From Firmicutes bacterium UBA911 (GTDB lineage Bacteria > Bacillota > Desulfotomaculia > Desulfotomaculales > Desulforudaceae), in NCBI GenBank assembly GCA_002294005.1, contig DBEH01000054.1, forward strand, positions 5,762-34,782: DNA of 29,021 nucleotides, read 5' to 3'. The notes under the pieces were generated by a model, which did not search any database, had not been told where the DNA came from, and was given only the letters and a program-made list of their open reading frames with translations. How positions within the stretch are numbered: the first letter of the stretch is position 1; every line of letters starts with the position of its first letter. This document shows, one piece after another, positions 6,537 through 15,373 of this stretch. Position numbers and translations under genes: made by a program.

Positions 6537-9500
6537 TTATGCCAGGAAAGCCTCGATTTCCGCGAAGAGCTGCTCGTCCCTGAAGCCCATATGATCGGCG
6601 GCGTGCGACGGGCAGGCCGCCGCGCAGGTGCCGCAGCCCTTGCACAGCACTTCGTTCACCTCGGCCACGTTCTCGGCCTCCAAGAAGGAGATCGCGCTGT
6701 ACGGGCAGACCGTGACGCAGATCCGGCAGCCGGAACACTTATCCTTGTCCACCTTGGCCACCGCGCCGCCGCCGACCAGCAGATCCTTGGTCAGGACGGT
6801 CGCCGCGCGCGCCGCCGCCGCCCGGGCCTGGGCGATGCTTTCCTCGATGAACTTCGGTCCGTGCGCCAGGCCGGCCACGAACACGCCGTCGGTGGCGAAG
6901 TCTACCGGGCGCAGCTTCATGTGCGCTTCCAGGAAGAACCCGCCGTCGTAGTCGCCACAGACCTTGTAGAGTTGACCGATGTCCCTGGAATCGTCTGGCG
7001 GCAGGGTGGCCGCCGCGAGTCCCACCAAGTCGGCGTCGATCACGAAGGTCTCGCCGAGGATCGGATCGGTCACGGTCACCGTAAGGTTGCCGCCCGCGTT
7101 CGACACCACCGGCTTGCCGGCCGGGTCGAAGCGCAGGAAGATCACGCCCTTGTGCCGGGCCTCTTCGTAATAGTCCTCCTTGAAGCTGTAGGTGCGCATG
7201 TCGCGGTACAGTACGTACACGCTGGCGTCGGGATTGAGAGCCTTCGCCTTGAGGGCGTTCTTGACCGACTCGGTACAGCAGATCCGGCTGCAGTACACAC
7301 GGTCCGGCTCCCGGGAACCGACGCAATTGATCAGCACGAGGTTCTTAGCCTGCTTCGCCCGGTCCGTGCCCTCCACCAGTTCGGCTTCCAGTTCGAGGCC
7401 GGTGAGCACGCGGTCGTCCTGGCCATAGAGGTACTCGGACGGCTTTAGTTCCTTGCCGCCGATGGCGATGATCACCGCGCCGTGCTCGATGTCCTTGGCC
7501 TGGCCGCCCATGTCGATGGTGGTGATGAAGTTCCCGACGTATCCGGAGGCGTTCGTGATCTTGGCCCCAGTGTACACGTTGATGTTCGGGTTCGCTTCAA
7601 CGGCGCCGATCAGGCCGTTGAGATAAGCGCCGACGTCCATGCCTTCCAGGTTCACGTGGATCTTCCGGGCCATACCGCCCAGTTGGTCGCTTTTTTCCAC
7701 CAGGCTCACCTTGAAGCCCTGGCCGGCGAGGTCCAGCGCGGCGTTCATGCCAGCGATACCGCCGCCGATGACCAGCGCGTCCTTGTTGACCCCGATGGTC
7801 ACCGTCTGCAGGGATTCCAGCAGACGGGCCTTGGCCACCGCCCGGTTCACGATTCCCTTGGCCTTGACCGTGGCGGCCTCCTTGTCTTTCATGTGCACCC
7901 AGGAGCAGTGCTCGCGGATGTTGCCCATTTCAAATAGAAAGGGGCTTAGGCCCGCCGAGGCGCAGGTCGCCCGGAAGAGGGGCTCGTGCGTCCGCGGGGT
8001 GCAGGACGCGACCACTACCCGGTTCAGTTTGTGCTCCAGGATTACCTCCTTGATCTTGTCCTGGGTATCCGACGAACAGGAGTACAGGTTCTCTTCCGCG
8101 TACACCACGTTCGGGGCGTTCTTGACGTACTCCACCACCGACGGCACGTCCACGGTCGAGCCGATGTTAATGCCGCAGTGGCAGACGAACACGCCGATCC
8201 GCGCTTCCTGCCCGGTCACGTCCATCTCGGCCACGGGCTCCTCGGGCTTGACCAGGGTGCCCCGGGCTTCGGCGAGCAGGGTGCCCGCGCCGGAAGCGGC
8301 TGCGCTGGCCTGCATGACTGCGGTCGGAATGTCCATCGGGCTCTGGAAGGTGCCGCACACGAACACACCCGGCCGGGAGGTCTCCACCGGCGCGCTGGTG
8401 GTAGTGGCCGCGAAACCGTGGGCGTTTAAGTCCACGCCGATCTGCTTGGCCGTCTCCATCGCCTTCGAGGAAGGCCGCAGGCCGACCGACAGCACGACGA
8501 GGTCGAATTCCTCGTGTTTGATCTCGCCGCCCTCGTCGCTGTACCGGATCTTGACCGTGTGCTCCGAACCGCCCGGCCCGAGTTCAAAACTGCGGGAACG
8601 GATGAACCGGATGCCCGTCTCATCCTGGGCGCGGTTGTAGTAGGCCTCAAAGCCCTTGCCGTAGGTGCGCATATCCATGAAGAAGATGGTGGCGTCCATT
8701 TCCCCGCCGTGTTCCTTGGCGATCATGGCTTCCTTGATCGCGTAGGTGCAGCACACCGAAGAACAGTAGCTGCAGCCGATACTGCGGTCGCGCGAACCCA
8801 CGCACTGGATCCAGGCGACCTTCTTCGCCTCCTGGTGGTCCGAAAGACGAACCACGTGCCCCTGGAAGGGGCCCGAGGCGCTCAGAATACGCTCGAACTC
8901 GATGCTGGTGACCACGTTTTTGAAGGTCCCGTAACCCAGGGTCTTGATGGTCTTGGGATCGAACTCGTCGAAACCGGGGGCCAGAATGACGGCGCCGACG
9001 TCAAGGGTGAAGGTCTTCTCTTTGTCCTCCCAGTTAATGGCTTCCTTGCCGCACGCCTTCTCGCAGAGCAGACACACCGGCTTGCCGGTCTGCACGCCCT
9101 TGGTTAGGTACAGGCACTTTTCGGGATGGGTGATCGCGTAAGTGTTCGGCACCGCCTGCGGGTACTTGTTGGCGATGATCTTCCGGACTTCCAACCCCTC
9201 GTTGAACTCGTCCGGGATCTTCACCGGACACTTCGCGGCGCAGTCACCGCAAGCGACGCACCTGTCGGCGAACACGTAACTCGGTTTCTGAAACACCGTC
9301 GCTTTGAAGTTCCCGGCCTCACCCTGCAAATCGATCAGGTTAGCCAGGGTGATGATCTCGATGTTCGGATGCCGGTCGCACTCCACCAGCTTGGGCGACA
9401 GGATGCACATCGAGCAGTCGTTGGTGGGGAAAGTCTTGTCCAGTTGGGCCATGGCGCCGCCGATGGCCGTGGAGGCCTCGACCAGACGCACGTAGTACCC

Positions 9501-9581
9501 GGCTTCCGCCAAGTCCAGTGAAGCCTGCACGCCGGCGATACCACCGCCCACTACCATTACCGATCCAATTTTATCTGGCAT
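6537..9581 (-). CDS. Double HdrA-type FAD/iron-sulfur oxidoreductase (QmoA/HdrA fusion)
   Basis: This 1014-residue flavoprotein holds two HdrA-like modules. Module 1 (1-455) has an FAD fold with VVGGGIAG (11-18), CSMCILSPKLVEC (Cys56, 59, 68), a ferredoxin motif CVACGDCAAKC (108-118), CLLCEKAC, and CVGSRDRSIGCSYCSSVCC (260-278). Module 2 (461-1014) looks like a complete HdrA: VFVCHCGINIG (465-475), SCTPRTHEPLFR, a second FAD fold VIGGGIAG (604-611), CVGSREPDRVYCSRICC, and two C-terminal [4Fe-4S] motifs (Cys949, 952, 955, 959; Cys980, 983, 986, 990). HdrA proteins route or bifurcate electrons between ferredoxin, a hydride donor or H2, and a disulfide. The HdrD-like gene follows by 94 bp. No MvhD, FlxD, Etf or hydrogenase gene is adjacent, so the electron source is open. 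A strong promoter lies at 9804-9832. Confidence 0.9.
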   Translation of the reverse strand: MPDKIGSVMVVGGGIAGVQASLDLAEAGYYVRLVEASTAIGGAMAQLDKTFPTNDCSMCILSPKLVECDRHPNIEIITLANLIDLQGEAGNFKATVFQKPSYVFADRCVACGDCAAKCPVKIPDEFNEGLEVRKIIANKYPQAVPNTYAITHPEKCLYLTKGVQTGKPVCLLCEKACGKEAINWEDKEKTFTLDVGAVILAPGFDEFDPKTIKTLGYGTFKNVVTSIEFERILSASGPFQGHVVRLSDHQEAKKVAWIQCVGSRDRSIGCSYCSSVCCTYAIKEAMIAKEHGGEMDATIFFMDMRTYGKGFEAYYNRAQDETGIRFIRSRSFELGPGGSEHTVKIRYSDEGGEIKHEEFDLVVLSVGLRPSSKAMETAKQIGVDLNAHGFAATTTSAPVETSRPGVFVCGTFQSPMDIPTAVMQASAAASGAGTLLAEARGTLVKPEEPVAEMDVTGQEARIGVFVCHCGINIGSTVDVPSVVEYVKNAPNVVYAEENLYSCSSDTQDKIKEVILEHKLNRVVVASCTPRTHEPLFRATCASAGLSPFLFEMGNIREHCSWVHMKDKEAATVKAKGIVNRAVAKARLLESLQTVTIGVNKDALVIGGGIAGMNAALDLAGQGFKVSLVEKSDQLGGMARKIHVNLEGMDVGAYLNGLIGAVEANPNINVYTGAKITNASGYVGNFITTIDMGGQAKDIEHGAVIIAIGGKELKPSEYLYGQDDRVLTGLELEAELVEGTDRAKQAKNLVLINCVGSREPDRVYCSRICCTESVKNALKAKALNPDASVYVLYRDMRTYSFKEDYYEEARHKGVIFLRFDPAGKPVVSNAGGNLTVTVTDPILGETFVIDADLVGLAAATLPPDDSRDIGQLYKVCGDYDGGFFLEAHMKLRPVDFATDGVFVAGLAHGPKFIEESIAQARAAAARAATVLTKDLLVGGGAVAKVDKDKCSGCRICVTVCPYSAISFLEAENVAEVNEVLCKGCGTCAAACPSHAADHMGFRDEQLFAEIEAFLA

Positions 9582-9797
9582 ACCGTATCACACCCGTCCT
9601 CCCTTAGAACGTCCCGGCACGCAGGCCGGGCTTAAGAACTCGAAACTCGCTCTTCGTCCGCTGGAAAACCAACCTTATAGTGGCTCCATCCCCCCTCGCC
9701 GGACAAACTACGATGACTGACTGACGAAATACGAAGAACAGAAAACCGAACTGGAACCGGTCCAACCCGGCAATCGCCGAAGGACAAGGCTCCCCTT
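9582..9797 (-). other. Long 5' leader of the HdrA operon
   Basis: About 216 nt separate the predicted start near 9797 from the HdrA ATG. The leader contains a 6-bp hairpin CCCGGC/GCCGGC-type stem at 9613-9630 without a U-tract, then GGGAGG and GGTGTGAT as possible ribosome sites close to the ATG. I recognise no riboswitch class. No ORF with a ribosome site is evident. Confidence 0.4.
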
Positions 9798-9803
9798 TTC
9801 AGT

Positions 9804-9832
9804 AGTATAGTGCCATTCTTTTTCACTGTCAA
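9804..9832 (-). promoter_or_regulatory. Strong sigma-A promoter of the HdrA-HdrD operon
   Basis: Minus strand: TTGACA (9832-9827), exactly 17 bp, TATACT (9809-9804). The -35 is perfect and the -10 matches 5 of 6, the best housekeeping promoter in the window. It separates this operon from mrp upstream. Confidence 0.85.
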
Positions 9833-9866
9833 TTCATTCTTAAGATGTCTTGGTTCAAAACCGTCT

Positions 9867-10781
9867 CTAGCTTGGCATTGCCGGGTTTTCGAACCTCCGG
9901 TTCATTGTCTCGTCAATATAGGCCGGCAGGTGCGCCAGCACCTCGGTTTGGTATTTCTCCACCTCGCCCCGGTCGCTCAGGGTGGATAGATCGGCGTCGA
10001 GCGGTATCCGGGCCAGCAGGCGCAGTCCGGTGGTGCCGGCCGTCTTCTCGGCCCGGGACGGGCCGAAGATCTCCAGCTTCTCGTCGCACTTCGGGCACAC
10101 GGCGTAGCTCATGTTCTCGATAAACCCCAGGATCGGGATGTTCAGCTTTCTGACCATCCGCACCGCCTTGCGCACCACCAGCACCGCCAAGTCTTGGGGC
10201 GCGGTAACCATCACCACGCCGCCGACCGGCAGAAACTGCATCACGGAAAGGGGCGCGTCGCCCGTCCCGGGCGGCAGGTCGACCAGCAGGTAGTCGAGTT
10301 CGCCCCAACCGACCTCGGTCCAAAACTGCTGGATGGCGCCGGCGATGATCGGGCCCCGCCAGATCACCGGTTCGTCCTCGTGCTCCAGGAACAGGTTGAT
10401 CGAGATGACACCGATACCGTAAACGCCCGTCTTTACCGGCAGGATCGCCTCCCCTTCCAAGTCCGGCCGTTCGTGAAGGCCGAAGATCTTGGGGATACTC
10501 GGCCCGGTCAGGTCGGCATCCAGAATACCAACCTTGTAGCCCTGACGCGACAGGGTCACGGCCAAAAGCGCCGTCACCGCGGACTTGCCCACGCCGCCCT
10601 TGCCGCTCATCACCGCGATCACGTTTTTCACCGCGGACTGCGGGTTCGGCGCCAGCACGTGCGACCGCGGCGCGGGCTGACCGCAGGTTTGGGCCTCGGG
10701 CATGCCGCAGGCCGCGCTCCCCGGACAACCGCCGCCGCTCACGCCCCCGCAGGCACCACCGTTGTTATTGTCGTCCGCCAT
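9867..10781 (-). CDS. mrp: Mrp/NBP35 family P-loop ATPase, iron-sulfur cluster carrier
   Basis: Mrp/ApbC/NBP35 proteins bind and transfer [4Fe-4S] clusters to apoproteins in an ATP-dependent way. The 304-residue protein has the deviant Walker A GKGGVGKS (60-67), GILDADLTGPSIPK, DYLLVDLPPGTGD and the cluster-binding CPKC (Cys229, Cys232). The glycine- and cysteine-rich N-terminus (Cys11, 19, 25, 33) recalls the NBP35 N-terminal cluster. The ATG at 10781 has GGGAGGAG 7 nt upstream; the longer frame to 11195 is a shadow of DUF134. It follows DUF134 by 29 bp, a common pairing. With the cluster-rich Hdr proteins next door, a maturation role for them is plausible but inferred. Confidence 0.93.
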   Translation of the reverse strand: MADDNNNGGACGGVSGGGCPGSAACGMPEAQTCGQPAPRSHVLAPNPQSAVKNVIAVMSGKGGVGKSAVTALLAVTLSRQGYKVGILDADLTGPSIPKIFGLHERPDLEGEAILPVKTGVYGIGVISINLFLEHEDEPVIWRGPIIAGAIQQFWTEVGWGELDYLLVDLPPGTGDAPLSVMQFLPVGGVVMVTAPQDLAVLVVRKAVRMVRKLNIPILGFIENMSYAVCPKCDEKLEIFGPSRAEKTAGTTGLRLLARIPLDADLSTLSDRGEVEKYQTEVLAHLPAYIDETMNRRFENPAMPS

Positions 10782-10810
10782 TACGACACTCCTCCCACGA
10801 ATGTTTTTTT

Positions 10811-11272
10811 CTACCTTTTCTTCGGAACCCGGTATTTGCCGGTGGTCCGCTTCGGGCGGGCGCACCGGTCGGGCCGGGTCGCAAGTTCCTTGCCGCCGCA
10901 TTTCGGGCATTGTTGTTCGTTCAAGCCGCCGGGAGCCGGCTCCAATTCCGTCCGGCAGCCCATGCAGCGCAGGCGCCGCGCCACGTACTCGAAGTTGCCG
11001 CCCTCCACCCGGATCGCCTTGCCCAACACCAGGGCTTGGGCCACCTTGGCACGCGCGCCGGTCAAAATACGCTGAAAGGTGGGGCGCGAGACGCCCATAC
11101 GCTCGGCGCAATCTTCCTGCTCCAGCCCTTCCAGGTCCTTTAGACGCAACGCTTCCACTTCTTCCACCGCCAGTCCGACCTCCTCCAGGTCCCATAACGG
11201 AATCCCGGCCGGCTTAAAGTAAGTGCACTGGGGGAGGAACTCAACCCGGCGGCATTTTGGTGGTCTACCCAT
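10811..11272 (-). CDS. DUF134 (UPF0251) HTH DNA-binding protein
   Basis: This is a 153-residue protein with the DUF134 start MGRPPKCRR and the conserved EVEALRLKDLEGL. A sigma-region-4-like helix-turn-helix follows (QEDCAERMGVSRPTFQRIL, about 52-70). A C-terminal pair of CxxC motifs (CMGC, CPKCGGKE) probably binds zinc. The family is thought to be regulatory, but targets are largely unknown. AAGGAGA sits 8 nt before the ATG. It lies 13 bp after fhs and 29 bp before mrp, in the same direction. Confidence 0.9.
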   Translation of the reverse strand: MGRPPKCRRVEFLPQCTYFKPAGIPLWDLEEVGLAVEEVEALRLKDLEGLEQEDCAERMGVSRPTFQRILTGARAKVAQALVLGKAIRVEGGNFEYVARRLRCMGCRTELEPAPGGLNEQQCPKCGGKELATRPDRCARPKRTTGKYRVPKKR

Positions 11273-11285
11273 GGCTATTCTCTCC

Positions 11286-12986
11286 TTAAAACAGCCCCTT
11301 CACCCGTCCGTGCTCGTCGATGTCAATCCCGAAAGCCGCCGGCCGGGAGGGCAGGCCGGGCATGGTGAGCATCGCCCCGGCCAGGGGGTACAAAAACCCG
11401 GCGCCCGCCGACACCCGGATGTCCCGGATCGGAAACACATAGCCGGAAGGCACGTTTCTTAGATTGGGGTCGTGGGAGATGGACAGGTGTGTTTTGGCCA
11501 TGCAGATCGGCAAGCGGCCCCAACCCAGCTCCTCGAAGCGGGCGATCTTCTTTTCCGCCAGGGGCTCGTAGGCCACCTCGTCTGCGTTGTACACCCGCCG
11601 GGCGAGTACCTCGATTTTCTCCTTGATTGAGAGTTCATCCGGGTAGAGCAGGCGAAAATCTCCGCCCCGTTCACAGGCCGACACAACACCGGCGGCGAGT
11701 TCGGACGCCCCCGCCCCGCCTTCCGCCCAGGCGGTGACCGGATGCGCGCTCACAGCCCCGGCGCGCACCGCCTCCCGGAGCACGGTCTCGACCTCGGCGT
11801 CCGTGTCACCCAGGAAGCGGTTCACGGCTACCACCACCGGCACCCCGTAATAGCGGGCGACCTTGATCATGTGCGCCAGGTTCCGGCACCCTTCCGCGAC
11901 CGCGGCCGGGTTTTCCCGCTTGATCTCCTCCGGCAGGGGCTTGCCGGGGATGATCCGGCCGACGCCGCCGTGCATTTTGAGCGACCGTATCGTGCAGGTG
12001 ACCACCACGCAGCCGGGCCGGAGCCCCGACTGCCGGCACTTGATGTCCATAAATTTTTCCATGCCCAGGTCGGCGCCGAATCCGCTCTCGGTCACCACGT
12101 AGTCGGCCAGTTTCAGCGCCATCTGGTCGGCCAGCACCGAGCACTGCCCGTGGGCGATGTTGGCGAATGGTCCGGCGTGCACGATGCAGGGCTGTCCCTC
12201 CAGCGTCTGAATCAGGTTGGGTTTGACCGCCTCCTTAAGGATCGCCGCCATCGCCCCGGCGCCCTGAAGGTCCTCAGCCGTGACCGGGCGGCCCCGCCGG
12301 TCAAATCCCACCACAATCCGCCCCAGCCGCTGCCGCAGGTTCCGGATGCCGTCGGTGACCGCCAGGGCGGCCATGACCTCCGACGCGGTCGTGGCCTCGA
12401 ACGCGGCCTCCCGGGGGTAGCCGTTGACCGGACCTCCCAAGCCCACGATCACGTCCCGCAGGGCCCGGTCATTAACGTCCACGACCCGGGTCCAGGTGAC
12501 CGTGTGCAGGTCGATATCGTGGGGGTTGCCGTGGTAAAGCGAGCCGTCGAGCATGGCGGCCAGCAGGTTGTGGGCCTGCCCCACCGCGTGGATGTCGCCG
12601 GTGAAATGCAGGTTCAAGTCTTCCATGGGCACCACCTGGGCGTAACCGCCCCCGGCGGCCCCGCCTTTGATCCCGAACACCGGGCCCATGGAAGGCTGAC
12701 GCAGGGTGCAGGCCGCCCGTTTGCCGATGCGGCCCAGACCCTGCGTCAGTCCGATGGTGGTCAGGGTTTTCCCCTCGCCGAGAGGGGTGGGGGTGACGGC
12801 CGTGACGTCGATCAGCCGGCCGGCCGGCCGTTCCCTGAGCTTGTCGAGCACGTGCAGGCCGACCTTGGCCTTGTACCGGCCGTACAGGTCGATGTCTTCC
12901 GCCGCCAGGCCGATTGCGGCCGCGAGATCGGCAATGGGTATCATCCGGTGCGCCTGGGCGATCTCCAGGTCCGTCCGAAACGTCAT
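11286..12986 (-). CDS. fhs: Formate--tetrahydrofolate ligase (10-formyl-THF synthetase)
   Basis: Fhs uses ATP to couple formate to tetrahydrofolate, giving 10-formyl-THF, the entry of the methyl branch of the Wood-Ljungdahl pathway and a source of C1 units for purines. The 566-residue length fits the monofunctional bacterial enzyme. It shows the ATP loop TPTPLGEGKT (65-74), RQPSMGPVFGIKGGAAGGGY, DLNLHFTGDIHA, GPFANIAHGQ and TESGFGADLG. The ATG at 12986 overlaps the ndk stop (TGATG); a GTG one codon earlier also overlaps it. It sits inside the apparent ftsH-ndk-fhs-DUF134-mrp operon and near the folate genes and HdrA, which fits anaerobic C1 metabolism. Confidence 0.97.
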   Translation of the reverse strand: MTFRTDLEIAQAHRMIPIADLAAAIGLAAEDIDLYGRYKAKVGLHVLDKLRERPAGRLIDVTAVTPTPLGEGKTLTTIGLTQGLGRIGKRAACTLRQPSMGPVFGIKGGAAGGGYAQVVPMEDLNLHFTGDIHAVGQAHNLLAAMLDGSLYHGNPHDIDLHTVTWTRVVDVNDRALRDVIVGLGGPVNGYPREAAFEATTASEVMAALAVTDGIRNLRQRLGRIVVGFDRRGRPVTAEDLQGAGAMAAILKEAVKPNLIQTLEGQPCIVHAGPFANIAHGQCSVLADQMALKLADYVVTESGFGADLGMEKFMDIKCRQSGLRPGCVVVTCTIRSLKMHGGVGRIIPGKPLPEEIKRENPAAVAEGCRNLAHMIKVARYYGVPVVVAVNRFLGDTDAEVETVLREAVRAGAVSAHPVTAWAEGGAGASELAAGVVSACERGGDFRLLYPDELSIKEKIEVLARRVYNADEVAYEPLAEKKIARFEELGWGRLPICMAKTHLSISHDPNLRNVPSGYVFPIRDIRVSAGAGFLYPLAGAMLTMPGLPSRPAAFGIDIDEHGRVKGLF

Positions 12987-13435
12987 CACTCGTAAATCCA
13001 GGGATCCAGCGCCCGCCCGTATCCAATCAGTTCCGCGTCTGCAAAGAAAAGTCCGATCTCCCGCGCGGCGCTGGCCGCCGAGTCGGAACCATGGACGATA
13101 TTGCGGCCGACGTCGATGCCGTAGGTGCCGCGGATGGTGCCGGGCAGCGCCTTGGCCGGCTGGGTGGCCCCCATCATCTCACGGACCGCCGGGACCACTT
13201 CCTTGCCCTCCAGGACCAGGGCCGCGACCGGGCCCGAGGTGATGTAGCGGACCAGTTCCTCAAAAAAGGGCTTGCCCTGGTGTTCCTCGTAGTGCCGCTG
13301 GGCCAACCCCCGGTCGATCCGGAACAGCTTTAAAGCCACCAGCTTGAAGCCGCGGCGCTCGAAACGGGCGATCACCTCGCCCACCAGCCCCCGCTGGACA
13401 CCGTCCGGTTTCACCATCACAAAGGTCCGGTCCAA
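12986..13435 (-). CDS. ndk: Nucleoside diphosphate kinase
   Basis: Ndk moves the gamma-phosphate between nucleoside tri- and diphosphates through a phosphohistidine. The 149-residue frame has MVKPDGVQRGLVGE, the nucleotide-binding region, and the active-site NIVHGSDS with His115. The start is TTG at 13435, with GGGGGAG 7 nt upstream inside the end of ftsH; no ATG fits the conserved N-terminus better. The ftsH stop lies 2 bp upstream, and the ndk stop overlaps fhs, so these genes are tightly coupled. Confidence 0.96.
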   Translation of the reverse strand: MDRTFVMVKPDGVQRGLVGEVIARFERRGFKLVALKLFRIDRGLAQRHYEEHQGKPFFEELVRYITSGPVAALVLEGKEVVPAVREMMGATQPAKALPGTIRGTYGIDVGRNIVHGSDSAASAAREIGLFFADAELIGYGRALDPWIYE

Positions 13436-13437
13436 AC

Positions 13438-15297
13438 TTACGCTCCCCCTTGCTGGGCCGCCCCGCGCCGGTCCGCCTCCGGCCTCACCGCGCCGGTGGC
13501 CGCCTCCATCAAGGCTTCGAATTCCTTGCCCTCGATGGTCTCATTATCGAACAGCGTGGTGGCCACCTGGTGCAGCCCCTGCATATTGTCGGTGAGGATG
13601 GTCTCCGCCCGCCGGTAACAATCGTCGATGATCCGGCGCACCTCCTGGTCGATGGCGCTGGCCACATCCTCGGAGTAGTTCCGGTCGCGGGACAGGTCGC
13701 GCCCCAGGAAAGGCGTGTCTTGGCGCCGGCCCAAAGTCAGCGGCCCCAGTTCATCGCTCATCCCGTATTCCATGATCATCTTCCGGGCGGTCTCGGTGGC
13801 GCGCTCCAGGTCGTTTTGCGCGCCGGTGCTGATCTCCTCCAGCACCAACTCCTCCGCCACCCGGCCGCCCAGCAGCATCGTGATCTGGTCCAGGAGCTGC
13901 GAGCGGGTCGCGTAGTACCGCTCCTCCTTGGGCAGGAGAAGGGTGTAGCCCCCGGCCCGCCCCCGCGGGATGATCGAAATCTTGTGCACCGGATCGCTGT
14001 TCGGCAAAAAGTAACTGACCAGCGCGTGACCCGACTCGTGGTAGGACACCAGCTTCTTTTCGTAGTCGCTGATCACCCGGGACTTCCTGGCCGGCCCGGC
14101 GATCACCCGTTCGATGGCATTTTCGAGTTCTTCCATGCCGATGCGCTTTTTGTTCGCCCGCGCCGCCAGCAGGGCGGCCTCGTTGATCAGGTTTTCCAGA
14201 TCGGCCCCGGTAAAACCCGGAGTGCGCCGGGCGATCACGTCCAGCTCGACGTCGTCCGCCAGCGGCTTGTTCCGGGCGTGCACGGCCAGGATCTCCCGGC
14301 GGCCGTTGATGTCCGGCTGGGCGACGATGATCTGCCGGTCGAAACGTCCGGGCCGCAGCAGGGCGGGGTCCAGGATGTCCGGGCGGTTGGTGGCGGCGAC
14401 GACGATGATGCCCTCGTTGGGGCTGAACCCGTCCATCTCCACCAGCAGCTGGTTCAAGGTCTGCTCCCGCTCGTCGTGACCGCCGCCCAAGCCCGCGCCG
14501 CGCTGGCGGCCGACCGCGTCGATCTCGTCGATGAACACGATGCACGGCGCGTTCTTCTTGGCGTTCTCAAACAGGTCCCGAACCCGGGACGCGCCGACGC
14601 CCACGAACATCTCCACGAAATCGGAGCCGCTGATGCTGTAAAAGGGGACGCCGGCCTCCCCGGCCACCGCCCGCGCCAACAGGGTCTTGCCGGTGCCGGG
14701 CGGCCCGAACAAAAGCACGCCCTTGGGGATCCGGGCCCCGAGTTCACTGAACTTCCGGGGCTCCTTCAAGAATTCGACCAGTTCCTGGAGTTCCTCCTTA
14801 ACCTCGTCCACCCCGGCCACATCGGAAAAAGTGACCCGGGCTTTCTCCTCCGTGTGCAGTTTGGCCCGGCTCTTGCCGAACGACATCACCCGGCTGCCCC
14901 CGCCCTGCGTCTGCTGCATCAGGAAAAAGAACAGGCCGACCAAGAGCAGAATGGGCAAAAAGGACAAAAACATGGTCGTCAGCCAACTGGGACGGTCCGG
15001 CAGCTCATGCTTCCAGTTGACGTTCTTGTCGACGAGCAGCGCCGAGAGCGCCTGGTGGCCGCCGGGGCCCTTGGTTTCAAAGCTGGTCCCGTCCCGCAAC
15101 CGGCCCGTGATGATGTTGGTTTCGTGGTCGGTCTTGATCACCACGGACGCCACCTGGCCGTCGTTCACGGCCCGGAAGAAATCGTTGTAGTCGAGGGTTT
15201 TAACGTCGGTGGGGGCCGGGGAACCGTATTTGAGCAAAGCGATGACCACGAGAACAATCAGGATGTATATGCTTAAGTTCTTGATCACCCGGTTCAA
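13438..15297 (-). CDS. ftsH: ATP-dependent zinc metalloprotease FtsH
   Basis: FtsH is a membrane-anchored AAA+ protease that degrades misfolded membrane proteins and regulators. From the chosen start it has about 619 residues. It shows a membrane helix at about 8-22, an extracytoplasmic domain, a second helix at about 106-127, Walker A GPPGTGKT (198-205), Walker B FIDEIDAVGRQRG, the second region of homology RPGRFDRQI, and the zinc site HESGH. An AAGGGAG ribosome site at 15306-15312 lies 8 nt before the TTG at 15297 and 5 nt before a TTG at 15300. The open frame to 15354 enters the promoter, so the long form is unlikely. The hpt gene often found between tilS and ftsH is absent. Confidence 0.95.
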   Translation of the reverse strand: MNRVIKNLSIYILIVLVVIALLKYGSPAPTDVKTLDYNDFFRAVNDGQVASVVIKTDHETNIITGRLRDGTSFETKGPGGHQALSALLVDKNVNWKHELPDRPSWLTTMFLSFLPILLLVGLFFFLMQQTQGGGSRVMSFGKSRAKLHTEEKARVTFSDVAGVDEVKEELQELVEFLKEPRKFSELGARIPKGVLLFGPPGTGKTLLARAVAGEAGVPFYSISGSDFVEMFVGVGASRVRDLFENAKKNAPCIVFIDEIDAVGRQRGAGLGGGHDEREQTLNQLLVEMDGFSPNEGIIVVAATNRPDILDPALLRPGRFDRQIIVAQPDINGRREILAVHARNKPLADDVELDVIARRTPGFTGADLENLINEAALLAARANKKRIGMEELENAIERVIAGPARKSRVISDYEKKLVSYHESGHALVSYFLPNSDPVHKISIIPRGRAGGYTLLLPKEERYYATRSQLLDQITMLLGGRVAEELVLEEISTGAQNDLERATETARKMIMEYGMSDELGPLTLGRRQDTPFLGRDLSRDRNYSEDVASAIDQEVRRIIDDCYRRAETILTDNMQGLHQVATTLFDNETIEGKEFEALMEAATGAVRPEADRRGAAQQGGA

Positions 15298-15344
15298 CAA
15301 GTCCACTCCCTTCGGACACTCACTAGTTGGTCCACAACAGGAGT

Positions 15345-15373
15345 ATATTATCACACTTTATTTCCACTTTCAA
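15345..15373 (-). promoter_or_regulatory. Promoter of the ftsH-ndk-fhs-DUF134-mrp unit
   Basis: Minus strand: TTGAAA (15373-15368), 17 bp, TAATAT (15350-15345). A GATAAT or TATACT register overlaps the -10. The -35 overlaps the tilS stop codon. The predicted leader is about 40 nt. Confidence 0.55.

Noticed and set aside
9613..9630. Terminator in the HdrA leader
   Set aside because: The 6-bp hairpin has no following U-tract on the minus strand.
15297..15354. Longer FtsH N-terminus from the ATG at 15354
   Set aside because: That ATG lies in the -10 region of the apparent promoter and has no ribosome site, and the extra residues (Cys/Pro-rich) are unlike FtsH N-termini.
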